Assembly: GCA_017792345.1 (NCBI GenBank)
Contig: CP051228.1
Span: 4,122,148 to 4,186,147 of the forward strand
DNA length: 64,000 nucleotides
DNA from: Mesoflavibacter sp.
GTDB taxonomy: Bacteria > Pseudomonadota > Alphaproteobacteria > UBA8366 > Aestuariispiraceae
Direction: 5' to 3'
Numbering within the stretch: position 1 is the first letter of the stretch; each line of letters opens with the position of its first letter. Made by a program: the position numbers and the translations under genes. This document shows positions 1 to 9,169 of the stretch, piece after piece. Under the pieces are notes generated by a model. It ran no database searches, was not told the origin of the DNA, and saw only the letters and a list, made by a program, of their open reading frames with translations.

Positions 1-36
1 CGTGCTGCGCGGCACGGCCTCCCCACAACGGTCCGA

Positions 37-64
37 TTGATCCGGCGGCATTTGGCCTTATAGT
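37..64 (+). promoter_or_regulatory. possible sigma70-type promoter for the DUF502 gene
   Basis: TTGATC (37-42) and TATAGT (59-64) are separated by 16 bases and lie about 85 bases before the ATG at 148. The rest of the first 147 bases shows no gene that I can support. The -35 match is only moderate, so this is a weak call. Confidence 0.3.
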
Positions 65-147
65 GGCGCGACCGGAATATTGCGCTGCAACACCGATCAG
101 GGACCGACGCCAATCCGGCCGGTATCTCCCGAAGGACGAAAGAGAGA

Positions 148-861
148 ATGGGCAATCCTGAAGACGAACAGCCGTCGCCGACCCATCCCCGCAGTGGAGT
201 GTTCGCCAAGCTGAGAGCCTATTTCCTGGCCGGGATTCTCGTCACCGCACCGATAGCGATCACCATAGCCCTGGCTGTGTGGATCGTGACTTATATCGAT
301 GACACGATCATGCCGTTGATCCCGGCGCGGTATAACCCGGACACCTATTTCCAGCAGTATCTGGGGGTCGATTTCGGCGTGCCGGGGCTGGGCGTTCTGG
401 TCCTGATTCTGGTCATCACGCTGATCGGGGCATTTACGGCGGGGCTGGTCGGACGGTGGGTCGTCCGGCTGGGAGAGAACATACTCGACCGGATGCCGAT
501 CATCCGCAGCCTCTACAAGCTGACGAAACAGATTTTCCAGACCGTGTTGCAGAACCAGTCGAACGCCTTTCGCCAGGCTGTGCTGGTCGAGTATCCCCGC
601 AAGGGTCTTTGGGCCGTGGCCTTCGTTACGGCCTCGACCGAAGGGGAACTGAAGGAAAAATTGAAGCGGGACACGGTCAACGTTTTCCTGCCGACCACAC
701 CGAACCCGACATCGGGCTTCCTGCTTTTCGTACCGCGCGAGGATTTGATTGTCCTGGAGATGCCGGTTGAGGACGCGGTGAAACTGGTGATTTCCGCCGG
801 GATCGTGCATCCGGGCGACCATCTGGTCGGTGAGGACGAGAACGGTCGGCGCGCGAGCTAG
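148..861 (+). CDS. DUF502 family inner-membrane protein
   Basis: This is a 237-residue protein of the DUF502 family, whose biochemical role is unknown. Two hydrophobic segments are visible, at about residues 25-50 and 76-100. They are followed by the conserved basic stretch RMPIIRSLYKLTKQI (about 105-119) and the soluble signature FLPTTPNPTSGFLLFVP (about 180-196). The N-terminus is polar and proline-rich and the C-terminus is charged, which fits a two-helix membrane protein with a large cytoplasmic part. The ATG at 148 follows a purine-rich stretch (aaggacgaaagagaga). The stop codon overlaps the convergent recG stop codon within one CTAG. The family call is good; function is open. Confidence 0.85.
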   Translation: MGNPEDEQPSPTHPRSGVFAKLRAYFLAGILVTAPIAITIALAVWIVTYIDDTIMPLIPARYNPDTYFQQYLGVDFGVPGLGVLVLILVITLIGAFTAGLVGRWVVRLGENILDRMPIIRSLYKLTKQIFQTVLQNQSNAFRQAVLVEYPRKGLWAVAFVTASTEGELKEKLKRDTVNVFLPTTPNPTSGFLLFVPREDLIVLEMPVEDAVKLVISAGIVHPGDHLVGEDENGRRAS

Positions 862-2942
862 CCGGATTTCAAATTGGCGATCGCGGCGTCCCGCTCGAAC
901 AGATACAGCAGATAGCGCAATTTCCGGCCCCGGTCGCCGGTCAGATCCGGATCCCGTTCCAGAACCAGACGTGCGTCGTCATGGGCGATGCGCATCAACT
1001 CGCCATGCAGGGCGATATCCGCCAATCGGAATTCCGGCAGACCGCTCTGCTTCGTGCCCAGAATTTCCCCGGCGCCCCTCAGTTCCAGGTCTTTTTCGGC
1101 GATAAGGAATCCGTCCTCGGTTTCCGCCATGGTGCGCAGGCGTTCCCGGGCGGTCTCACTCAACTGCTCGGCGCGGACCAGGATGCAGGTTGACGCCGCA
1201 TCGCCGCGCCCCACGCGGCCCCGCAACTGGTGCAACTGCGCCAGGCCGAACCGTTCCGCATGTTCGATCACCATCACGGTCGCGGCGGGTACGTTGACGC
1301 CAACTTCGATCACCGTCGTCGCCACCAGGATATCGGCCGGCCCATCGATGAAGCGGGCCATGGCGGCGTCCTTTTCCTTTCCCTTCATCCGCCCGTGGAC
1401 CAATGCGACCTTGGCCTCACCAAAAGAACGGCAAAGATCGGCATAACGGCCCTCCGCATCGGCCAGATCGCTGGTCTCGGATTCCTCAACCAGCGGGCAG
1501 ACCCAATAGACCTTGGCGCCTTCCTTGAGCTTTCTGCCGATCCCGTCGACGACCTCATGCAGGCGGCTGTCGGCAATCACGACGGTTTTGATCGGCTGGC
1601 GTCCCGGCGGCTTGTCGGTCAGGCGCGACGAATTCAGATCGCCATAGGCGGTCATCGTCAGGGTGCGCGGGATCGGTGTCGCCGTCATGACAAGAACGTC
1701 CGCGCGATGCCCCTTCGATCCCAGGGAGAGGCGTTGATGGACCCCGAAACGGTGCTGTTCGTCGATGATCGCCAGTTTCAGGTCGCGGAAGGCGACATCT
1801 TCCTGGAAAAGCGCATGGGTCCCGATCGCGATGGGCGCCCGACCTTCCGCAAGGGCGGCAAGGCTCTCGCGGCGTGCGACGCCTTTGTCGCGGCCGGTCA
1901 AGATCACGCATTTCAGCCCGATCTTCGCAACCAGGGGCGCGATGGTTTCGTAATGCTGGCGGGCCAGGATTTCCGTCGGTGCCATCAGCGCGGCCTGACC
2001 GCCGCATTCAACGGCGTTCAGCATGGCCATCAGGGCGACAACCGTCTTGCCGCTGCCGACATCGCCCTGAAGCAGGCGCAGCATCCGGTTGGGCGACGCC
2101 ATGTCGGCAAAGATCTCGGCCAGCGCGCTTTCCTGACTGGCGGTCAGCGCAAAGGGTAGGGCATCGCGCACCTGGCGGCGCAGGCTACCGTCGCCCTCGA
2201 CACTCTGCCCGCCCTGCCGCTTGGCCTTTCGTCGGACGACGGTCAGGGCCAATTGGTTGGCCAGCAATTCGTCATAGGCAAGCCTTTGCCGAATTGGCGA
2301 CATCGGCGACAGGTCCGACGGGCCTCTGGGCGCATGGGCGGCGTGGAGGGCTTCGTGCCAGGCCGGCCACTTGGTGCGGGCCAGATGTGCCGTATCCAGC
2401 CATTCCGGCAATTCCGGTACGCGGGACAGCGCGGCCGTCAGGGCCTTGCCCAGAACCTTTGGCGTCACTCCCTGGGTAAGCGGATAGACCGGTTCGATAT
2501 CCGGGATTTCCGATGCCTTTTCCAGGGGATGCACATGGTCCGGATGCGACATCTGTTTGATGCCGTTATAGAGATCCAACCGCCCGGATACGATACGCTG
2601 CGATCCTTCTGGCAGAAGCTGTTCCAGATACTTCTTGTCGCCGCGGAAAAAGGTCAGAGTGAGTGAACCGGTCGGATCGGAGGCCTGAATACGATAGGGC
2701 CGCCGGCGATCGGACGGGGCGTCGTGACGCCCGATGGTCAAGGTCAGTGTCACGATCTTGCCGGGCAGGGCCTGTGCAATTGTCGGGCGCTCGCGGCGAT
2801 CTACAATCTCACGGGGCAAATGCCACAATAGGTCGATGACATGCGGCCCGGCCGCTTTTTCCAGCAAGGCGGCAATCCTGGGGCCGACGCCTTTCAGACT
2901 GTTCAACGCGGCGAATAAGGGAAATAGGATTTCGGGGCGCAT
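858..2942 (-). CDS. recG: ATP-dependent DNA helicase RecG
   Basis: RecG unwinds and reverses stalled replication forks and branch-migrates Holliday junctions. The 694-residue length is normal for the family. An N-terminal wedge/OB region (about 55-150) precedes the helicase core, which has Walker A GDVGSGKT (293-300), the DEQH box (394-397), motif III TATPIPRT (about 420-427) and the late motif QLRGRVGRG. All motor motifs are intact. The ATG at 2942 has AAGG a few bases upstream. It is transcribed away from sdhE-mfd, and a recG/sdhE/mfd neighbourhood is common in alphaproteobacteria. It converges on the DUF502 gene with the two stop codons sharing CTAG (858-861), so no terminator fits between them. 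Confidence 0.97.
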   Translation of the reverse strand: MRPEILFPLFAALNSLKGVGPRIAALLEKAAGPHVIDLLWHLPREIVDRRERPTIAQALPGKIVTLTLTIGRHDAPSDRRRPYRIQASDPTGSLTLTFFRGDKKYLEQLLPEGSQRIVSGRLDLYNGIKQMSHPDHVHPLEKASEIPDIEPVYPLTQGVTPKVLGKALTAALSRVPELPEWLDTAHLARTKWPAWHEALHAAHAPRGPSDLSPMSPIRQRLAYDELLANQLALTVVRRKAKRQGGQSVEGDGSLRRQVRDALPFALTASQESALAEIFADMASPNRMLRLLQGDVGSGKTVVALMAMLNAVECGGQAALMAPTEILARQHYETIAPLVAKIGLKCVILTGRDKGVARRESLAALAEGRAPIAIGTHALFQEDVAFRDLKLAIIDEQHRFGVHQRLSLGSKGHRADVLVMTATPIPRTLTMTAYGDLNSSRLTDKPPGRQPIKTVVIADSRLHEVVDGIGRKLKEGAKVYWVCPLVEESETSDLADAEGRYADLCRSFGEAKVALVHGRMKGKEKDAAMARFIDGPADILVATTVIEVGVNVPAATVMVIEHAERFGLAQLHQLRGRVGRGDAASTCILVRAEQLSETARERLRTMAETEDGFLIAEKDLELRGAGEILGTKQSGLPEFRLADIALHGELMRIAHDDARLVLERDPDLTGDRGRKLRYLLYLFERDAAIANLKSG

Positions 2943-3108
2943 GAGCCTTGGGGAGTGAAGCGCGATTGGAGTTGTCAGTGTATCGGCAGCATACCAAATC
3001 GAAAATCAACGAATTCGCCCGGACGGGTTTGCGGTGCCGGTAAGGGAACGGTAAAACCCGGCTTGCACCGGCCCGGCTAGTTGAACAAACGCCTTCGGAA
3101 ATGACGTG

Positions 3109-3402
3109 ATGGAACCCGACAACGACAACGCCCTTCCTTTGGAAATCCGCCGCAAGAAGCTCAAATTCAGGGCCTGGCACCGCGGTATGAAGGAAATGGA
3201 CATCATTCTGGGGAATTTCGCGGATCGCCATCTGGATGCGTTCGACGCGCCTCAGCTCGATTCGTTTGAAATGCTCCTCCATGTTCCGGACCAAGCCTTT
3301 TATTCCATGTTGGTGCACGGCGCGGACGTTCCCGCCGAGATCGACGGTCCCATGTTCCGGCGCATTTTCGAATTCGCCAAAGCCCCGTTGAGCGCTCCTT
3401 GA
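3109..3402 (+). CDS. sdhE: FAD assembly factor SdhE
   Basis: SdhE (DUF339, succinate dehydrogenase assembly factor 2) helps attach FAD covalently to the SdhA subunit. The 97-residue product has the diagnostic RGMKE motif inside FRAWHRGMKEMDIILG (about residues 22-37), plus the acidic-aromatic C-terminal half typical of the family. The start is either the ATG at 3109 or the GTG directly before it at 3106. Its stop codon overlaps the TTG start of mfd (TTGA, 3399-3402), so the two genes are translationally coupled. This sdhE-mfd pairing is a familiar alphaproteobacterial arrangement. Confidence 0.93.
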   Translation: MEPDNDNALPLEIRRKKLKFRAWHRGMKEMDIILGNFADRHLDAFDAPQLDSFEMLLHVPDQAFYSMLVHGADVPAEIDGPMFRRIFEFAKAPLSAP

Positions 3403-6400
3403 GCCTGCCCGATACCATCGCCGCCGGTGTGGGCCGCAAGGTCATTGCCGGAACGCCGGAAGGCGCGGACACGCTGGCACTGGCTCAGGTCGCGCGGCGC
3501 TCGGCCGGGCCTGTCCTGGCCGTCATGCGGGACGAAACGCGGATGCGCCAAGCGGCCGCGCGCCTGTCCTTCGTCGATCCAGGGCTGGAGATGATTCTGC
3601 TGCCTGCATGGGATTGCCTGCCGTACGATCGCGTGTCGCCCAATGCGGAAACCGTTGCCGGCCGATTGGACGCCCTATCGGAATTGGCTGCCGGGGTTGA
3701 GGGACGCAAGCTGGTTGTTCTGACGACCGTGGCGGCCGTTCTGCAAAAGGTTCCGCCGATCAAGTCCTTCCGGGAGTCGACATTGTCCGTCGCGAAAGGG
3801 GAACGTTGCGCGGTCGATACGCTGCAGACCTTCTTCGAACGTAACGGTTACCGGCGGGCCAACACGGTTCGCGAACCGGGGGAATATGCGGTGCGCGGCG
3901 GCATCCTGGACGTCTTTCCGCCCGGCGAGCCCGACCCGCTGCGCCTTGATTTCTTCGGGGACGAGTTGGAATCGATCCGGCGCTTCGACGCCATGTCCCA
4001 ACGAACCTTGGGGCAGGCGGATGAACTGATCTTGCGCCCGGTCAGCGAAATCATGCTGGACCGGGAACATATCGACCGGTTCCGGCAAAGCTATCGCATG
4101 CTTTTCGGCGGCGACGCGACCGGCGATCCGCTGTTCGAGGCCGTCAGCGAAGGTCGCCGGGCGCCCGGCGTGGAACATTGGCTGCCGCTGTTTCACGATC
4201 ACATGGAATGCATCCCGGACTGGTTGCCCGAGGACGCGCCCATCGTCCTGGATATTCAGGCGGATGAAGCGATCGAAGCGCGGCTGGAAACGATTCAGGA
4301 CCACTACGCCGCACGCCGGGACGAGGAGGCAATCCGTCAGAAGCGCCGCAGGACAGACGAGGACGGGCCGCCGCCTTACAAGCCGATTGCGCCGGACATG
4401 CTTTATTTCACGGCGGGTGAGTGGAAAAGCCGGGTCGGACTGTCCCGGGTTCTGGCGCTGTCGCCTTATGCCTTACCGGATGTCGGATCGGACGGAGATG
4501 TCGATTTCGGCGCGCGTCGGGTTCCGGATTTCTCCGCCGCCCGGAAAGCGCCGGATGTCGACCTTTTCGAAGCCGTGGCCGAGCGGGTATCGGCTGCCAA
4601 GGATCGCCGCTGCCTGATCGCGGCTTCCGGTGAAGGGGCGCGCGAACGTCTGAAACTGCTGTTGCGCGACGGCGGTTTGACCGATCTGGCGGATGTCCGC
4701 TCCTGGCCTGAATTGGACGGTTTGGAACCGGGGAAGGCGGCCATTGGCGTGCTGCCCGTCGATGCCGGGTTTGAAACCGCAGACACGCTGGTCATCAGCG
4801 AGCCCGACATCCTGGGAGAGCGTCTGTCCCGTCCCGCGCGGCGTCGCCGGCGCGGCGAGGAGTTCATCACGGAGCTTTCCGCTATCGAGACCGGCGACCT
4901 GGTCGTTCATGTCGAACATGGCATCGCGCGGTATGACGGGTTGGAAACGCTAACGGTCGACGGTGCGCCGCATGACTGCCTGCGTCTGATCTATTCCGGC
5001 GACGACCGCCTGTATCTCCCGGTCGAGAACCTGGAAGTCCTGTCCCGATATGGTTCGGAAGAGGCGGGTGTTCAGCTTGATAAGCTGGGCGGGGCGGCCT
5101 GGCAGGCGCGCAAGGCGAAGCTGAAGCAGCGTGTCCGCGAGATCGCGGAATCGCTGATGAAAATTGCCGCCGAACGCGCCCTGCGCAAGGGCGACCCGGT
5201 CGTGCCGCAGCAGGGTGCCTATGACGAGTTCTGTGCCCGTTTTGCTTTCAGCGAAACGGAAGATCAGTTGAAGGCGATCGAAGACGTGTTCAACGATCTC
5301 GCCTCGGGCAAGCCCATGGACCGGCTGGTCTGCGGCGATGTCGGCTTCGGCAAGACGGAGGTCGCCTTGCGCGCCGCCTTCGCTGTGGCGATGAGTGGCA
5401 AGCAGATCGCGGTTGTCGTGCCGACGACCCTGCTGGCGCGCCAACATTTCCAGAATTTCGAAGAGCGGTTCCAAGGACTGCCGATCCGGGTCCGGCAATT
5501 GTCGCGACTGGTCACCGGCAAGGCGGCCGAGGAGGTCAAGTCGGGCTTGGCCGACGGTACGATCGATATTGTCGTCGGTACCCATGCCTTGCTGGCGAAG
5601 TCAGTGAAAATCCGCGACCTGGGCCTTCTGATCGTCGATGAGGAGCAGCATTTCGGCGTCCAGCAAAAGGAACGACTGAAACAGCTTCGCGCCAATGTGC
5701 ATGTCCTGACGCTGACGGCGACGCCGATCCCGCGGACCCTGCAGATGGCCTTGGCGGGCGTGCGCGAGATGTCGATCATCGCCAGCCCGCCGGTCGACCG
5801 ATTGGCAGTGCGGACATTCGTGCTGCCATACGATCCGGTGGTGCTGCGCGAGGCGATCCGGCGCGAACGCTATCGCGGCGGTCAGATATTCTATGTCTGT
5901 CCGCGCGTCTCCGACCTGGACCGGGCACGGGAGAGAATCCGTGAACTGACCCCGAATTCCTCCGTCGCGGTCGCCCATGGCCGTATGGCTGCGCGGGAGC
6001 TGGAAACGGTGATGTCCGACTTCATCGCCGGGAAATACGATGTGCTTCTGGCGACCAATATCGTCGAGAGCGGTTTGGACATTCCGAACGCCAATACGAT
6101 GATCATTCACAGGGCCGATATGTTCGGCTTGGCGCAGCTTTATCAATTGCGCGGGCGTATCGGGCGCGGGAAGCAGCGGGCCTATTGTTATCTGACACTG
6201 CCGCCGGGCAAGGTGCTGACCGAGACCGCGCGCAAGCGGTTGGACGTCATGCAGACCCTGGACAGTCTGGGGGCGGGGTTCACCCTGGCCAGTCACGATC
6301 TCGATATCCGCGGGGCAGGGAATTTGGTCGGCGAGGAACAGTCCGGCCATATCAAGGAAGTCGGTGTCGAACTGTATCAACGAATGCTTGAAGAGGCGGT

Positions 6401-6893
6401 TGCCGCCGCGCGCGATCATATTTCCGCCGAAGAGATCGAAGAGACCTGGACGCCGACAATCAATGTCGGGATCGCGGTCCTGATCCCGGAAAAATACGTA
6501 CCGGACCTGTCGGTGCGCCTGGGCCTCTATCGCCGCCTGTCCGATCTGAAGACGACCAAGGAAATCGATCAGTTCGCGGTCGAAATCGTCGACCGTTTCG
6601 GCAAGTTGCCGGACGAGGTCGAAAACCTATTGGCGGTCGTCGCCATCAAACAGGCCTGCAAGGCTGCCGGGATCGAAAAGATCGACGCCGGCCCGAAGGG
6701 CGCCCTGATTTCGTTCCGCAACGACACCTTCGTCAATCCGGCGGGATTGATCGGCTTCATTCAGCGCATGGCGGGGACGACCAAGTTGCGGCCGGACCAC
6801 AAGCTGGTTGTGATGCGGCCCTGGACGGAATCCGCGCGCCGGCTGACCGGTGTTCGGAAAGTGGCGGAAGCCCTGGCCAAGGTCGCCGGCTGA
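3399..6893 (+). CDS. mfd: transcription-repair coupling factor Mfd
   Basis: Mfd displaces RNA polymerase stalled at DNA lesions and recruits UvrA. The protein is 1164 residues, full length for the family. It has an N-terminal UvrB-like part, the RNA-polymerase-interacting domain beginning near VHVEHGIARYDGL (about 500), Walker A GDVGFGKT (about 646), the DEEQH box (about 747), TATPIPRT, and QLRGRIGRG. The C-terminal Mfd domain follows. All RecG-like motor motifs are present. The start is TTG at 3399 overlapping the sdhE stop; no better in-frame ATG lies nearby. It was probably co-transcribed with sdhE. Confidence 0.97.
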   Translation: MSLPDTIAAGVGRKVIAGTPEGADTLALAQVARRSAGPVLAVMRDETRMRQAAARLSFVDPGLEMILLPAWDCLPYDRVSPNAETVAGRLDALSELAAGVEGRKLVVLTTVAAVLQKVPPIKSFRESTLSVAKGERCAVDTLQTFFERNGYRRANTVREPGEYAVRGGILDVFPPGEPDPLRLDFFGDELESIRRFDAMSQRTLGQADELILRPVSEIMLDREHIDRFRQSYRMLFGGDATGDPLFEAVSEGRRAPGVEHWLPLFHDHMECIPDWLPEDAPIVLDIQADEAIEARLETIQDHYAARRDEEAIRQKRRRTDEDGPPPYKPIAPDMLYFTAGEWKSRVGLSRVLALSPYALPDVGSDGDVDFGARRVPDFSAARKAPDVDLFEAVAERVSAAKDRRCLIAASGEGARERLKLLLRDGGLTDLADVRSWPELDGLEPGKAAIGVLPVDAGFETADTLVISEPDILGERLSRPARRRRRGEEFITELSAIETGDLVVHVEHGIARYDGLETLTVDGAPHDCLRLIYSGDDRLYLPVENLEVLSRYGSEEAGVQLDKLGGAAWQARKAKLKQRVREIAESLMKIAAERALRKGDPVVPQQGAYDEFCARFAFSETEDQLKAIEDVFNDLASGKPMDRLVCGDVGFGKTEVALRAAFAVAMSGKQIAVVVPTTLLARQHFQNFEERFQGLPIRVRQLSRLVTGKAAEEVKSGLADGTIDIVVGTHALLAKSVKIRDLGLLIVDEEQHFGVQQKERLKQLRANVHVLTLTATPIPRTLQMALAGVREMSIIASPPVDRLAVRTFVLPYDPVVLREAIRRERYRGGQIFYVCPRVSDLDRARERIRELTPNSSVAVAHGRMAARELETVMSDFIAGKYDVLLATNIVESGLDIPNANTMIIHRADMFGLAQLYQLRGRIGRGKQRAYCYLTLPPGKVLTETARKRLDVMQTLDSLGAGFTLASHDLDIRGAGNLVGEEQSGHIKEVGVELYQRMLEEAVAAARDHISAEEIEETWTPTINVGIAVLIPEKYVPDLSVRLGLYRRLSDLKTTKEIDQFAVEIVDRFGKLPDEVENLLAVVAIKQACKAAGIEKIDAGPKGALISFRNDTFVNPAGLIGFIQRMAGTTKLRPDHKLVVMRPWTESARRLTGVRKVAEALAKVAG

Positions 6894-6928
6894 ACGGCGG
6901 GCCCGGCCGGGGTATTCAGTTGGGGCAA

Positions 6929-7594
6929 TCAGTCTGTCGATGCGGCGGTCACGCCCGATTGCTCCTGCAGCGCCATATCCAGGATGGGCAGGAATGCCTC
7001 CGGCTCCTGCGCGCCGGACAGGGCGTATTTGCCTTCGATGATGAAACACGGCACCCCGCCGATCCCGAGACGCCGGGCATAGACGTCCTCTGCCTGGACC
7101 TCGCTCTCATCTTCGTCGGTGGCCAGATAGGCGGCGACCGCGTCGTGGTTCATTCCGACATTCTCTGCGATATCCAGCAGCACCTCATCGGTGCCGATAT
7201 CCTTGCCATCCAGGAAATAAGCCTGGAACAGGGCCGGAACCAGCGCGTTCGCGGTGTCGACTTCCGGTCGGTGCGAATACCGGATCAATCGATGCGCCTT
7301 CAATGTGCTGGGCGTTCGGGGGATCCGCTCGAATTGAAAGTCGATGCCAACCTGGCTGCCGACGCGCCGGATATGGCCATAGACTTCACCGGCCCGGTCG
7401 GCCCCGCCGAATTTTGCCGATAGATAGGCCTGACGGTCCATGCCGGCCCGCGGCATATCCGGGTTCAACTGAAAGGCCCGCCAGCGCACGGTGACGGGAA
7501 TGTCCGGCCGCGCGGCCAAGGCCTCGTCCAGCCGTTTCTTGCCGATGAAGCACCAGGGACAGATGGGATCGGAGAAGACGTCGATTGTGATCAT
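6929..7594 (-). CDS. DsbA-family FrnE-like oxidoreductase
   Basis: This 221-residue thioredoxin-fold protein belongs to the FrnE / 2-hydroxychromene-2-carboxylate-isomerase-like branch of the DsbA superfamily. The redox motif CPWC is at residues 12-15 (FSDPICPWCFIGK), and the helical insertion typical of this branch follows. GVPCFIIEGKYALSGAQ near residue 187 is the conserved cis-proline loop. There is no signal peptide, so it is predicted to be cytoplasmic. Members are linked to thiol-disulfide exchange and oxidative-stress tolerance; the substrate here is unknown. It stands alone, converging on mfd. Confidence 0.88.
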   Translation of the reverse strand: MITIDVFSDPICPWCFIGKKRLDEALAARPDIPVTVRWRAFQLNPDMPRAGMDRQAYLSAKFGGADRAGEVYGHIRRVGSQVGIDFQFERIPRTPSTLKAHRLIRYSHRPEVDTANALVPALFQAYFLDGKDIGTDEVLLDIAENVGMNHDAVAAYLATDEDESEVQAEDVYARRLGIGGVPCFIIEGKYALSGAQEPEAFLPILDMALQEQSGVTAASTD

Positions 7595-7648
7595 ATCTGC
7601 CGATATAGGCTCTTTGGCGCCGGGCCGCCATAGGGCCTCACCAAAATG

Positions 7649-8992
7649 TCAGGTGGCGAGGGCCTTCGCGCGTGCCAGCAGGCTGGCCGCATTGTCACCC
7701 TCCTGCAGTCCGGCGACACCGCCTTCGGCCCAGGCATGGATGACCTGCATCACCTCTTCACCCAGATGGAATTCCGAACTGTGCAGGATGCCGATGATCC
7801 GCTGCACCACGCGGTTTGCCTCATGCTCGGGTGTTTCCGGCAGAAGGATCGCGAAGGCGTCCGGTCCGACGCGCGCGACGGTGTCTTCGATCCGGGTCAT
7901 GCCGGTGATCCAATCCGCGAGCTGATGGGCCAGGATCTCGGCATTCTCCTCACCGAATTCCTCGCGTATCCGGGGCAGGGTGGGCACGTCGATATAGCCC
8001 AGCGCCAGGTTGCTGCCGCGTTCCTGGGCCGCCGCGACGCAGCGCGGGAGATGCGCGTTCCAGAAAGCTTCGGAATAGGCGACGCCGGTCTTGTCGGCGG
8101 TCTTCTGGTTCAAGGTCGCCTTGTACGGATCCCGCATGGTCCAGCGCAATCGCTGCCGGTTGACCAGCATGTGGATATAGGTGCTCAGCAGGGCCGGTTT
8201 CGCCGAAGCCGGCAAGACGATTGCCGCGCCGCCGCGATACAGATCCATGTCGACACGGTTAGACCGGCCGTTGGACAGGACCAGCGTCGGCAGGTTGAAC
8301 AGGCGCGGATTGTTGCGGATATGCGCGCAGAGATACTGAACCCGGCTCAAATCGTCGCCTTCGTCGATGGCGATCACGGCCGCATCGAACCGGCCCTCAT
8401 CCAGCCGGTCCGCGGCGCGGAAGGGGCTGACTTCCGGAATGCAATGCAGTCCGGATTCGTTCAGCGTCTGGCCCAGTTCGGTCAGATGGTTGCCGTTCTG
8501 GGCCACTGCGATGACTTGGGGTTCCTCGGGATAGCCGCGGCGAAACTGGCGCGGGTCGATATCGACCCCAAACTCGGCGGCGGTCTTCACCCGGCGCTGC
8601 AACTCAGAAAACATGACCGAAGAGCGGCTGAGCCGGGGCAGGCGGGCTATCAATTCTTCCAGATCGTCGTCGGGCGGCAGAAGGTCGTCCGCGCCCGCAT
8701 CGCGAAATCCTTCCAGTGAAGGACCGTCCAGCGCGGCGTCGGTCAGCACGATCGGAATATTCTGGGTCGCATCGGCCGATTTCAGGGCGGAGACGATCTG
8801 TGTCGAATCGACCGGTGCCGCAAACGACCCCAACAGGATGACATCAGGCTTTCGAGAATTGGCCAAAGCCAGAAGCGTGTGTGCGTCCGATGCTTGAATG
8901 CAGCGGTATCCCTGCTCGGTCAGCGCCTCGGACCGGGACAGCGCGGAATCGGGATCCGGATCGCCGATCAGAAGGTAAGCCAAATGCCGCAT
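7649..8992 (-). CDS. PleD-like protein with two receiver-like domains and a degenerate GGDEF domain
   Basis: The 447-residue protein follows the REC-REC-GGDEF layout of PleD. The first receiver-like domain covers about 1-120, but the usual phosphoacceptor aspartate is replaced by glycine (DVILLGSF). The second (about 155-275) reads FDAAVIAIDEG, without an aspartate at the canonical spacing. The C-terminal domain (about 290-445) keeps the GGDEF fold pattern, but the signature is RVGPDAF instead of RxGGDEF, so diguanylate cyclase activity is unlikely. It may be a non-enzymatic scaffold or binding protein in cell-cycle or c-di-GMP signalling. The ATG at 8992 is the first in frame. It is divergent from the acyl-CoA ligase operon across about 180 bases. 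Confidence 0.82.
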   Translation of the reverse strand: MRHLAYLLIGDPDPDSALSRSEALTEQGYRCIQASDAHTLLALANSRKPDVILLGSFAAPVDSTQIVSALKSADATQNIPIVLTDAALDGPSLEGFRDAGADDLLPPDDDLEELIARLPRLSRSSVMFSELQRRVKTAAEFGVDIDPRQFRRGYPEEPQVIAVAQNGNHLTELGQTLNESGLHCIPEVSPFRAADRLDEGRFDAAVIAIDEGDDLSRVQYLCAHIRNNPRLFNLPTLVLSNGRSNRVDMDLYRGGAAIVLPASAKPALLSTYIHMLVNRQRLRWTMRDPYKATLNQKTADKTGVAYSEAFWNAHLPRCVAAAQERGSNLALGYIDVPTLPRIREEFGEENAEILAHQLADWITGMTRIEDTVARVGPDAFAILLPETPEHEANRVVQRIIGILHSSEFHLGEEVMQVIHAWAEGGVAGLQEGDNAASLLARAKALAT

Positions 8993-9169
8993 TGTGTCCC
9001 TCGCCGCAAAAATACCGGTGAAGCCGTGTCGCTTCGGAAGTCGTTGAACGGCGATGGTTCTTGACCTCCCCGTCTGCCTCTACAACAAAGATAGCAAAAC
9101 CGCCCGGGGTGGCGAGAGAAAAAGCCGACGGCGTTTTCAACCCGTCGAAACCGCATGGGAGGCCGATCC

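Noticed and set aside
97..822. Long reverse open frame opposite the DUF502 gene
   Set aside because: It mirrors a well-supported forward membrane protein, is rich in R, D, H and Q typical of antisense frames in GC-rich DNA, and shows no domain.
3024..3060. CGGGTTT / AAACCCG inverted repeat between recG and sdhE
   Set aside because: The 7-base arms are 23 bases apart and have no tail or promoter context; in a GC-rich gap this could be chance.
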